DNA of 64,000 bases from Glycomyces sambucus (lineage in GTDB: Bacteria > Actinomycetota > Actinomycetes > Mycobacteriales > Micromonosporaceae), in NCBI RefSeq assembly GCF_900102815.1, contig NZ_FNGF01000003.1, positions 372,001-436,000 of the forward strand, in the 5' to 3' direction. This document shows, in pieces, positions 57,084 through 64,000 of this stretch. The notes under the pieces were generated by a model. The model worked only from the letters and a program-made list of their open reading frames with translations, had not been told where the DNA came from and did no database searches. The position numbers and the translations under genes are program-made. Numbering within the stretch: position 1 is the first letter of the stretch; every line of letters begins with the position of its first letter.

Positions 57084-59525
57084 GTGGAGACCTTGAAACG
57101 CGACCGCAGTCCCTTCGGGGATGCCGTAGCCCTGCTCGTCTGCGGCGTCCTTGCCGGGATCCTCGCGGCCGCGGCCGCCTTCCCCCTGGCGGGACTCTTC
57201 GGCATGGCCGCCGAGAACAGCATCCAGTCGTTCGAATCGCTGCCGACCGAGCTCACCAAACCGACGCTCCCGCAGACGTCCTATGTGTACGCATCTGACG
57301 GAGAGACCCTGATCACCTCCTTCTACGAGGAGAACCGCCGCGAGGTCGCACTCGACGAGGTCTCCCCGCTCATGGTCGAAGCACTGCTCGCCGCCGAGGA
57401 CTCGAAGTTCTACGAGCACAACGGCGTCGACTGGGCCGGGATCATCCGGGCCGCGGTGGCGAACCAGGGCGGCGACTCGCAGGGTGCATCCACCCTGACG
57501 ATGCAGTTCGTTCGCAATACCCTGATCTACTCGGCCTCAACCATCGACGAGGTCATCGCCGCGTCCGAGGACACCTACGAGCGCAAGCTCCGAGAAGCCC
57601 GGTTCGCCATGGCGATCGAGGAGTCGATGTCCAAAGAGGAGATCCTCGAGGGCTACCTGAACGTCATCTACCTCGGCAACCAGGCGTACGGTGTCCACGC
57701 CGGCGCCTACAGCTACTTCAACAAGCCCCCGAGCGAGCTCACCCTCGCCGAGGCCGCCACTCTCGCCTCCCTGCCGAAGTTCCCCTCCTACGCCGACGGC
57801 CTCCTCGACGGCGAGGGCGACGACAGCCAGATCATCGAGCGCCGCAACTGGATCCTCGACCGCATGGCCTCCCTCGGCTCGATCTCCCAGTCCGACGCCG
57901 ACGCCGCCAAGGAGCAGCCGCTCGGCCTCAACCCGCGGCCCGTCCGCAGCGAGTGCGTCGACGTGGCCACCGCCAACTGGGGCTTCTTCTGCGACTTCTT
58001 CAAGGAGTGGTGGGGCAGCCAGGAGATCTTCGGCGAGACCGAGCGCGACCGCATCTCCCTGCTCAAGCGCGGCGGCTTCAAGATCGTCACCTCGCTCGAC
58101 GCCGACCTCCAGAACGACGCCACCGAGCGCCTCGCCGACGAGGTCGACGTGGACGACCCCGCCACCCTCGGATCGGTGACCCTCACCCCCGGCACCGGGC
58201 ACGTCAGGGCCATGGCCGTCAATCGCGTCTACAGCCTCGACCAGACCGACAACGGTCCACGCACCGACGGCGACGACTCCAAGCCCTCGAACTACCCCAA
58301 CACCACCATCCCGCTGCTCAGCGGCAACGAACGCGTCGCCGGCTACCCCGCCGGCTCGACGTTCAAGATGTTCACCATGCTCGCCGGCCTCGAAGAGGGC
58401 TGGCCGCTGGAGACGCGCATCCCCTCGCCGGGCACGTACACCTCGCACTACCTCACCTCCGCCGACGACCCGTCCTCGTGCGGAGGCACCCTGGAGCACA
58501 ACCAGAAGCACTGGTGCCCCTCCAACGACGGCAACTGGTCCGCCTCCCCGATGAACATGTGGGGCATGTTCGGACGCTCCTCGAACACCGCGTTCGTGCA
58601 GCTCCAGGAGATGGTCGGCACCAGCAAGGCGTACGACGCGGCCAAGCGCGCCGGGATCGACTTCTACAACAACGACGTCCTCGACGGCCACATCGAGAAC
58701 GGCACCCTGGACGACTACGGCGTCTTCACCCTCGGGTTCGACGCCACGACCCCGATGGACATGGCCGAGGCGTACGCCACGGTCGCCGCCGGCGGCGTCC
58801 ACTGCAACCCGCTGCCGGTCACCCAGGTCATCAAGGCCAACGGCGAGGACTGGCCCGAAGCGGCTGCGCCGCAGTGCGACCAGGCGTTCTCCGAGGAGGT
58901 CGCGGACGCGGCCGTCAGCGCCGGCCGCTGCGTCGTGGGCCAGAGCGTCGACGGCACCCAGTGCTCCGGCAACGGCACCGCCGCCGCCTACACCGGCGGC
59001 TTCGACCGCCCGCTGTTCGGCAAGACCGGCACCTCCGACTCCGACCGCGCCTACTGGTTCATCGGCTCGACCCCGAACGCCACCACCGCGACGTTCGTCG
59101 GCGACACCGACGCCACCTACCGGTCCGGCGTCGCCACATCGGGTCTCAAGGACTCCGTGAAGCAGGTCGGCGTCTGGATCCTCGAGAAGGCCGTCAAGGA
59201 CCTCGAAGAGGAGGGCTGGTCGAAACCGTCCGACGAGATGATCAACGGCAAGAACCTCACCGGCATCCCGTCGATCGAGTGCATGGACGCCGACGACGCC
59301 CGCTCCCGCGTCGCCAACGCGGGCTTCGACGCCTCGATCGCCCCCGGCAGGTTCGACTCCGACTGCAAGGAGGGCGAGGCGTTCGCGACCTCCCCGTCCG
59401 GGTCGGCACCGAGCGGCGCGCCCGTCTACATCCTCGTGTCCAACGGCTCCGACTTCGAGGAGGAGGAACCCGAGGGCGACGAGACCACCGGCGGCCCAGG
59501 CGGTCCGGGAGGCGACCGGGACTGA
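57084..59525 (+). CDS. ponA2: Class A penicillin-binding protein with PASTA domain (PonA2-like)
   Basis: An 813-residue bifunctional wall synthase. One helix (about 12-35) anchors it. The GT51 domain has LLAAEDSKFYEHNGVDW (catalytic Glu) and GASTLTMQFVRN. The transpeptidase has S425-x2-K428 (GSTFKMF), S499-S-N501 and K647-T-G (FGKTGTSDSD). A single PASTA domain follows (about 720-790), then an acidic Gly-rich tail. GTG 57084 opens METLKRDRSP. It is divergent from wblA as in M. tuberculosis, where PonA2 supports stress survival. The metallophosphoesterase gene that follows there is absent. Confidence 0.95.
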   Translation: METLKRDRSPFGDAVALLVCGVLAGILAAAAAFPLAGLFGMAAENSIQSFESLPTELTKPTLPQTSYVYASDGETLITSFYEENRREVALDEVSPLMVEALLAAEDSKFYEHNGVDWAGIIRAAVANQGGDSQGASTLTMQFVRNTLIYSASTIDEVIAASEDTYERKLREARFAMAIEESMSKEEILEGYLNVIYLGNQAYGVHAGAYSYFNKPPSELTLAEAATLASLPKFPSYADGLLDGEGDDSQIIERRNWILDRMASLGSISQSDADAAKEQPLGLNPRPVRSECVDVATANWGFFCDFFKEWWGSQEIFGETERDRISLLKRGGFKIVTSLDADLQNDATERLADEVDVDDPATLGSVTLTPGTGHVRAMAVNRVYSLDQTDNGPRTDGDDSKPSNYPNTTIPLLSGNERVAGYPAGSTFKMFTMLAGLEEGWPLETRIPSPGTYTSHYLTSADDPSSCGGTLEHNQKHWCPSNDGNWSASPMNMWGMFGRSSNTAFVQLQEMVGTSKAYDAAKRAGIDFYNNDVLDGHIENGTLDDYGVFTLGFDATTPMDMAEAYATVAAGGVHCNPLPVTQVIKANGEDWPEAAAPQCDQAFSEEVADAAVSAGRCVVGQSVDGTQCSGNGTAAAYTGGFDRPLFGKTGTSDSDRAYWFIGSTPNATTATFVGDTDATYRSGVATSGLKDSVKQVGVWILEKAVKDLEEEGWSKPSDEMINGKNLTGIPSIECMDADDARSRVANAGFDASIAPGRFDSDCKEGEAFATSPSGSAPSGAPVYILVSNGSDFEEEEPEGDETTGGPGGPGGDRD

Positions 59526-59558
59526 GGTCCGGCCCCGGCCGAACCACTCGAGCGCTCA

Positions 59559-59590
59559 TGCGGCGCCGCCCCACTCGGGGCGGCGCCGCA
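59559..59590 (+). terminator. Terminator-like hairpin after ponA2
   Basis: A perfect 14-bp inverted repeat with a 4-nt loop lies 33 bp past the stop. Confidence 0.75.
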
Positions 59591-59642
59591 GTGCTTCGTC
59601 CGGACGGCGGCCCCGGACTGCGGAACGGGAGACAGCACGGGA

Positions 59643-59677
59643 GAGGGCCCGCACCATCCGGTGCGGGCCCTCGTTTT
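59643..59677 (+). terminator. Second intrinsic terminator after ponA2
   Basis: A perfect 13-bp inverted repeat is followed by GTTTTCC on the plus strand. It faces the end of the leftward ATPase gene. Confidence 0.85.
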
Positions 59678-59710
59678 CCTTGGGAGGGTGTAAAGACGGG
59701 GACGCGGCGG

Positions 59711-60574
59711 CTAGTCCGCGCGGGGCATGACGAGCGTGCCCGGGGCCGGCTCGTCGGTCGGAACGCGGCCGTCGCCGACGTGGTTGCCCTCGCGCAGTTC
59801 GCCGTCGCGGATCGTCACCGCGCGCTGCGCGCGCTCGGCGACGTCGTGGTCGTGGGTGATCATGAGGACCGTCAGGCCCCCCGAGTGCAGCTCGTCGATC
59901 GTCGCCAGGACCGCCTCGGCAGTGTGCGAGTCCAGGTTGCCGGTCGGCTCGTCGCACAGCAGCAGGCTCGGCTCCGCCGCGAGCGCGCGGGCGATCGCCA
60001 CGCGCTGCCGCTCGCCGCCGGAGAGGGTCGTGGGGAGGGCGTCGAGGCGGTGGCCGAGGCCGACGAGTTCGAGCTTCTCGCGGGCGATCTGGCGGCGCCT
60101 GCGGCGCGGGATGCCCTGGTAGACCAGGGACATGGCGACGTTCTCGGTGGCGGTGCGGTGGGCCATGAGGTGGAACGACTGGAAGATGAAGCCGATCTTG
60201 TCGGCGCGCAGGCGGGTCCGCAGGGACTCCTTCATCGTCGAGGTGTCGTGCCCGTCGAGCCAGTACGTGCCGGAGGTGGGCGCGTCGAGCAGGCCCAGGA
60301 GGTTGAGCAGGGTCGACTTGCCGGAGCCGGAGGGGCCGACGATCGCGACGTACTCGCCGTCGGCGACCTTGAGCCGCACCGGTTTGAGCGCTTCGACGGG
60401 CGGCGGGCCGGGGTAGGTCATGCCGACGCCGTCGAGTTCGATGAGCGCCCGCGGGTCGGGGCCGACGCCGGGCGCGGGGGTGTCCTCGGCGACGCGCGCG
60501 AACACGGCGGTGTCGTCCACCGAGCCCTCCGCGGTGACGGTGGGCAGGATCAGCGTGGCGTCGTCTCGGGTCAC
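59711..60574 (-). CDS. Orphan ABC transporter ATP-binding protein (MacB/LolD-type)
   Basis: A 287-residue ATPase with a non-conserved N-terminal extension of about 43 residues before LIELDGVGMTYPGPPPVEALK. Walker A GPSGSGKST, Q-loop FIFQSFHLMAHRTATENV, signature LSGGERQRVAIARAL, Walker B LLLCDEPTGNLD and H-loop MITHDHD are intact. Its closest type serves FtsX-like permeases. None is adjacent; the neighbouring gene is an EEP-type membrane protein. It may work with a remote permease, for example the one at 39-41 kb, but that operon has its own ATPase. Confidence 0.9.
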   Translation of the reverse strand: MTRDDATLILPTVTAEGSVDDTAVFARVAEDTPAPGVGPDPRALIELDGVGMTYPGPPPVEALKPVRLKVADGEYVAIVGPSGSGKSTLLNLLGLLDAPTSGTYWLDGHDTSTMKESLRTRLRADKIGFIFQSFHLMAHRTATENVAMSLVYQGIPRRRRRQIAREKLELVGLGHRLDALPTTLSGGERQRVAIARALAAEPSLLLCDEPTGNLDSHTAEAVLATIDELHSGGLTVLMITHDHDVAERAQRAVTIRDGELREGNHVGDGRVPTDEPAPGTLVMPRAD

Positions 60575-60637
60575 GTCAGTGAGACGCCGACACCCCCGCC
60601 GGGAGTTGCACCCGCCGCGAAAACCCGGGCGGCGGGG

Positions 60638-61567
60638 TCAGAACGCGAAGTCGGCCTGGACGGGGCGGTGGTCGGAGGCGGTCGCGTCGAGGACGTCGGA
60701 GCCGGTGGCGTTCAGGCCCCGGTAGAGGACCTGGTCGATCCGGGCGAGCGGGGTGTCGGCGGGCCAGGTGAACCCGAAGCCCTTCCCGGCGGACGCCTGC
60801 GCGGACTCGAGCTGGTACGTGATCGGGGCGAGGGAGCGGTCCTGGACGGTGCCGTTGAGGTCCCCGGCGAGGACCACCCGGTCGAGCTCCTCGCCCGCGA
60901 TGGCCTCCCCGAGGAGGGTAGCGGTCTCGTTGCGCTGCTCGGAGGTGAAGCCCTCGGTGTTGACGCGCACGGAGAGCAGGTGGGCGACGTAGAACGCGAC
61001 GGGCTCGCCGTCGATGTCGATCGCGGCCCGGAAGGCGCGGGCCCAGCCGAGGTTGAGGTCGACCTCGTTCGACTCGGTGATGGGGTGGCGCGACCAGAGG
61101 GCGACGGTGCCGTAGGCGGCGGAGTACTCGTAGTCGGGGTCGAGGACGTCGGCCCAGGCCGTGCGCTGGTCCTCGGTGAGCTCGACGAGGACGATGACGT
61201 CGGGCGCGGCGGCGAGGAGGGTGGCGGCGGTGGCCTCGGTGTCGGTGTTCTCGGCGTTCACGTTGTGGGCGACCACACGGAAGTCGCCCTCGCCGTCGTG
61301 CTTGTCGGGGATGAGCGCGGCGTACATCTGGAACCAGACGAGCGCGGGCAGGAGCGCGCAGATGATCGCGATGGGGCGGCGGCGGATGGCGGCCAGGAGG
61401 ATGAGGACCGGGACGCCGATGCCGAACCAGGGCAGGAACGTCTCGATGAGGCTGCCGAGGTTGTACCAGCGGTTGGGGATGAACCGGTGGAGGAGCAGGA
61501 TCGCGGCCAGGATGAGGGAGGCGGCGATGACGACGCCGCTGTAGAACTTCGCACCCGTCTTGCCCAC
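60638..61567 (-). CDS. Endonuclease/exonuclease/phosphatase-family membrane protein
   Basis: A 309-residue protein. Three helices (about 8-25, 38-58 and 65-85) precede an EEP domain outside or at the membrane: FRVVAHNVNAEN (metal-binding Asn), VIVLVELTEDQ (catalytic Glu), VVLAGDLNGTV (Asp-x-Asn), and ASDHRPVQADF (final Asp-His). Similar three-helix EEP proteins are widespread in actinomycetes and may cleave phosphodiesters in lipids or nucleic acid outside the cell; the substrate is not known. The start ATG 61567 gives MGKTGAKFYSG. Confidence 0.9.
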   Translation of the reverse strand: MGKTGAKFYSGVVIAASLILAAILLLHRFIPNRWYNLGSLIETFLPWFGIGVPVLILLAAIRRRPIAIICALLPALVWFQMYAALIPDKHDGEGDFRVVAHNVNAENTDTEATAATLLAAAPDVIVLVELTEDQRTAWADVLDPDYEYSAAYGTVALWSRHPITESNEVDLNLGWARAFRAAIDIDGEPVAFYVAHLLSVRVNTEGFTSEQRNETATLLGEAIAGEELDRVVLAGDLNGTVQDRSLAPITYQLESAQASAGKGFGFTWPADTPLARIDQVLYRGLNATGSDVLDATASDHRPVQADFAF

Positions 61568-61689
61568 CCGGTCCGCCCTTCGAGGTCGAGCGGCGCACGC
61601 GGGCCGCTTCGGAGTTTCGACAGCCTAGCGGGAGGCCGCCAGGAACCACGAACGCCGGGCCTCGGTGAGGCCCGGCGTTCGGACGTTGG

Positions 61690-61777
61690 CGGTGGCGGTG
61701 GGATTTGAACCCACGGTTGAGGGTTACCCAACACTCGCTTTCGAGGCGAGCTCCTTCGGCCGCTCGGACACGCCACC
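61690..61777 (-). tRNA. tRNA-Ser (anticodon CGA)
   Basis: On the minus strand the acceptor GGTGGCG pairs with CGCCACC, discriminator G. The anticodon stem CTCGC/GCGAG encloses CTCGAAA (CGA). A long variable arm (TGTTGGGTAACCCTCAAC region) marks class II, and the T-loop is GTGGG-TTCAAAT-CCCAC. CCA follows at 61689-61687. Confidence 0.95.
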
Positions 61778-61885
61778 GCCGAAAACGTTACCGGATGCCC
61801 GCGGCGCGATCGCGACCGGGATCGGGCGATCCACCTCACAGACGGTCTCCGCGAATTCATGGGATGTTTATGAGAAGCTGGCGGC

Positions 61886-62593
61886 ATGACTGCACACATC
61901 TCCGCCGAGCCCGGCGACATCGCCGAGAGCGTCCTCCTTCCGGGGGACCCGCTGCGCGCGAAGTGGATCGCCGAGACCTTCCTCACCGACGCCGAGTGCT
62001 ACTCGGAGGTGCGGAACATGTTCGGGTTCACCGGGACGTACAAGGGCAAGCGCGTCTCGGTCCAGGGCACGGGGATGGGCCAGCCGTCGGCGTCGATCTA
62101 CACGCACGAGCTGCTGGACGTGTACGGCGTGAAGACCGTGGTGCGGGTCGGCTCCGCCGGTGCGATCCACGACGACATCGAGCTGCGCGACGTGGTGGCG
62201 GGCATCGGGGCGTCGACGAACTCGTCGATGAACCGCATCCGCTTCAACGGCGTGGTCGACTACGCGCCCGTCGCCGACTTCGGGCTGCTGCGCGGCGCCG
62301 TCGACGCCGCGGCCGCGCGCGGGATCGAGCTGCACGTGGGCCAGCTGTACTCCTCGGACACGTTCTACACGGACGCCCCCGAGGTGGAGGCGAAGCTCGC
62401 CGACTACGGCATCCTCGCGATCGAGATGGAGGCGGCGGCGATCTACACGCTCGCCGCGAAGTTCAAGGCGCGGGCGCTGGCGCTGTGCACGATCTCGGAC
62501 CACATCCTCAAGGGCACGGAGCTGCCCGCGGCCGACCGCCAGGAGTCGTTCTCGGAGATGGTGGAGATCGCCCTGGACGCCGTCACGGCGTAG
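61886..62593 (+). CDS. deoD: Purine-nucleoside phosphorylase (DeoD type)
   Basis: A 235-residue hexameric-type PNP that splits purine nucleosides with phosphate for salvage. SVLLPGDPLRAKWIAETFL binds phosphate (Arg). GTGMGQPSASIYTHELL and VVRVGSAGAIHDDIELRDVV are the PNP/UDP family signatures. LAIEMEAAAIYTLA binds ribose through Met-Glu, and CTISDHI holds the purine-binding Asp. ATG 61886 opens MTAHISAEPGD. It is a single gene between tRNA-Ser and a terminator. Confidence 0.95.
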   Translation: MTAHISAEPGDIAESVLLPGDPLRAKWIAETFLTDAECYSEVRNMFGFTGTYKGKRVSVQGTGMGQPSASIYTHELLDVYGVKTVVRVGSAGAIHDDIELRDVVAGIGASTNSSMNRIRFNGVVDYAPVADFGLLRGAVDAAAARGIELHVGQLYSSDTFYTDAPEVEAKLADYGILAIEMEAAAIYTLAAKFKARALALCTISDHILKGTELPAADRQESFSEMVEIALDAVTA

Positions 62594-62676
62594 CGGCTCA
62601 GCGCCGTGATGGCATAGCGGCGGCGCGGTGCGGTTTCGCGATCCGCGCCGGGCGGAGCACGGCGGCGAGTTCTCCC

Positions 62677-62707
62677 GGAAGGCCCGGCCCAGAGGACCGG
62701 GCCTTCC
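62677..62707. terminator. Bidirectional terminator-like hairpin
   Basis: An 11-bp inverted repeat (62677-62687 with 62697-62707) lies between the converging deoD and acyltransferase genes. Confidence 0.7.
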
Positions 62708-62709
62708 GG

Positions 62710-64000
62710 CTATCCGAGGGCGGCCGCGAGCTCGGCTTCGAGGTAGGGGCCGAGGGTCGCGGCGTACGTGTTGGTCAGGTGGGCGTCGTCGCGGTAGACG
62801 AGGACGTTGCCGACCACGGGCGGGCAGGTCTCGGGTCCGCAGATGTAGTCCGTGAGGTCGATCTTCGCGATCCCCTCGGGGACGGCGAGCGCGGCGAAGG
62901 CGCCCTCCTCGTAGTAGGCGCCGCGGTCGACGGTGCACTCGGCGGCGTCGGGGCCGTGGAGGTCGACGCACATGGGGACGTCGAAGCGGGGGCTCGGGGT
63001 GTCGCGGATGACGGCGACGTTCGCGCCGGTGGCGAGGAGCTGCTCGTAGCGGTCGGTGTAGTCGGGGAACGTCTCGTACGCCTCGTATCCGACGCGGGAG
63101 CCGTAGGTGAGGACGAGGTCGGGGTCGATGTCGGCGATCTCGGCGACGACGGCGTCGTTCCAGGCCGCGCAGGAGCGGTAGCGCTCCTCGCCGAGGGCCT
63201 CCTGGCCGGTCTCGATGATGCAGGCGTTCTTGGTGTAGGCGATGACGTGCCAGTTCCGGGCCTCGGCGGCTTCGAGGACGGCTGGGAGCCACTGCCAGAT
63301 CTTGGAGCCGCCGTACATGACGACCGTGGCAGCGGCCTGGTTCTGTCCTTCGCCGGTCGCCACCGGTTCGCCTCCGGCGCTGGACACTGGTTCGCCTCCG
63401 GCGCTGGACACTAGTTCGCCTCCGGCGAAGTCGCACCGGATCGGCTCGTAGCCCTCCATGGTGACGTTGCAGTGGCCGGAGAGCGCGGGGTCGTAGTCCT
63501 GGGCGGCGTCGAGGGTGGAGGGGGCGAAGTCGGCGTCGGGGAGGTCGAGGTCGAGGGCGGGGTCGAGGGCTGCCGCGCCGGGGTAGCGGGCGGGGTCGGT
63601 GGCGGCCTCGGCGAGGCGGGCGCGCTCGTGGGCGATGTACCAGGTCATGGAGGCGCAGGCGGCGAGGACGAGGGCGAGGCAGGCGGCGCCGAGGGCGAAG
63701 GCGCCGCGGGAGGTGCGCTGGCCGAGGCCGCTGGCGGGGAGGCGCCGTTCGACGGCCCAGTGGGTGAGGGCGGCGAGGGCGGTGGCGGCGGCGAGGATGG
63801 CGAGGCCGCCGGGGAGGGTCGCGGTGTCGCGTCCGGTGGCGGTCAGGTAGCAGACGAGGATCGGCCAGTGCCAGAGGTAGAGCGTGTAGGAGAGGGTGCC
63901 GAGGCGCTGGAGCGGCCAGGTGTTGAGGAGGCGTCCGGCGCCGGTGCCGGGGGCGGCGGTCGCGGCGAGGATCACGGCGCAGGCGCCGGCGACGGGGGCG
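62710..64000 (-). CDS. Acyltransferase-3/SGNH membrane O-acyltransferase, 5' part beyond the window
   Basis: The frame runs off the right edge; at least 430 residues of the C-terminal part are present. The last AT3 helices (LGTLSYTLYLWHWPILVCYL, the family's TLYLWHWP motif) and a linking helix lead to an extracytoplasmic SGNH domain. Block I reads VVMYGGSKIWQW instead of the usual GDSH. The closing DDAHLTNTYA supplies the Asp and His. Such OafA-like enzymes O-acylate cell-surface polysaccharides. A 24-bp repeat codes for an insertion (AGGEPVSS) just before the SGNH nucleophile block. Confidence 0.88.
   Translation of the reverse strand, partial: APVAGACAVILAATAAPGTGAGRLLNTWPLQRLGTLSYTLYLWHWPILVCYLTATGRDTATLPGGLAILAAATALAALTHWAVERRLPASGLGQRTSRGAFALGAACLALVLAACASMTWYIAHERARLAEAATDPARYPGAAALDPALDLDLPDADFAPSTLDAAQDYDPALSGHCNVTMEGYEPIRCDFAGGELVSSAGGEPVSSAGGEPVATGEGQNQAAATVVMYGGSKIWQWLPAVLEAAEARNWHVIAYTKNACIIETGQEALGEERYRSCAAWNDAVVAEIADIDPDLVLTYGSRVGYEAYETFPDYTDRYEQLLATGANVAVIRDTPSPRFDVPMCVDLHGPDAAECTVDRGAYYEEGAFAALAVPEGIAKIDLTDYICGPETCPPVVGNVLVYRDDAHLTNTYAATLGPYLEAELAAALG
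63365..63427 (-). repeat. 24-bp tandem repeat inside the acyltransferase gene
   Basis: Two exact copies (63365-63388, 63389-63412) and a partial third encode repeated SSAGGEPV on the minus strand. Being a multiple of three, copy-number change keeps the frame. Confidence 0.95.

Noticed and set aside
1..64000. CRISPR array
   Set aside because: No regularly spaced direct repeats with unique spacers were seen. The tandem repeats found have no spacers.

Overview
The window is about 64 kb of very GC-rich DNA from an actinomycete. Families typical of filamentous actinobacteria are present: DUF397, an XRE/DUF5753 regulator, a DUF574 methyltransferase, WblA/WhiB4, CarD, several LytR-CpsA-Psr (LCP) proteins, LPxTG wall-anchored proteins and DUF3180. 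A sporulating or mycelial genus is plausible, and the Glycomycetaceae/Micromonosporaceae area would fit, but I cannot fix the genus from the sequence alone.

Layout. 0-8.9 kb: a DeoR-type regulator; a leftward folate operon (folB, folK, DUF3180) that continues into two RbsC-like ABC permeases with no partner ATPase; a membrane protein; glpD; tRNA-Arg(CCU); an SDR. 8.9-14.3 kb: a GH11 xylanase, an LPITG surface protein, and a whiJ-like regulatory patch (unknown Cys-containing protein, DUF397, frameshifted XRE/DUF5753, DUF574). 14.4-20.4 kb: an exopolysaccharide/glycopolymer cluster (LCP, UDP-glucuronate decarboxylase-like SDR, polyprenyl glycosylphosphotransferase, GT4, CDP-alcohol phosphatidyltransferase). 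20.6-25 kb: a GCS2 ligase, an Ala-rich membrane protein and glyA. 25-31 kb: two tandem LPxTG paralogues, a P1/S58 peptidase and a GH114 lipoprotein. 31-37.4 kb: a GGDEF protein, a zinc-ribbon membrane protein and three tandem LCP paralogues. 37.5-38.9 kb: a helical small protein and a siderophore-interacting protein behind an iron box.

39-56 kb lies between two inverted copies of a hairpin-rich element of about 270 bp. Inside are a translationally coupled ABC operon with a 42-residue membrane protein, a histidine kinase, a perfect nine-copy heptanucleotide array, tRNA-Tyr, yajQ plus a small membrane protein, recD2, a DEDDh exonuclease, a lipoprotein, carD-ispF, a TPR protein, a remodelled fumarylacetoacetase homologue, and ridA/DUF4177 opposite two Get3/ArsA-type ATPases. 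56.4-59.5 kb holds wblA and ponA2. Together with ridA, DUF4177 and the ATPases this matches the M. tuberculosis Rv3678c-Rv3682 arrangement, but here the ATPase-wblA junction holds a repeat copy and an A/T-richer stretch. 59.7-64 kb: an orphan ABC ATPase, an EEP-family membrane protein, tRNA-Ser(CGA), deoD, and a truncated acyltransferase-3/SGNH gene at the window edge.

The most unusual structure is the inverted pair of multi-hairpin elements at 38984-39248 and 56011-56284. They share a perfectly identical core of 127 bp, each ends in a consensus DnaA box, and no obvious gene lies within them. Other notable items are the FAH homologue that has lost the catalytic-His block, the orphan permease pair, the triple LCP array and several short tandem repeats at gene ends.
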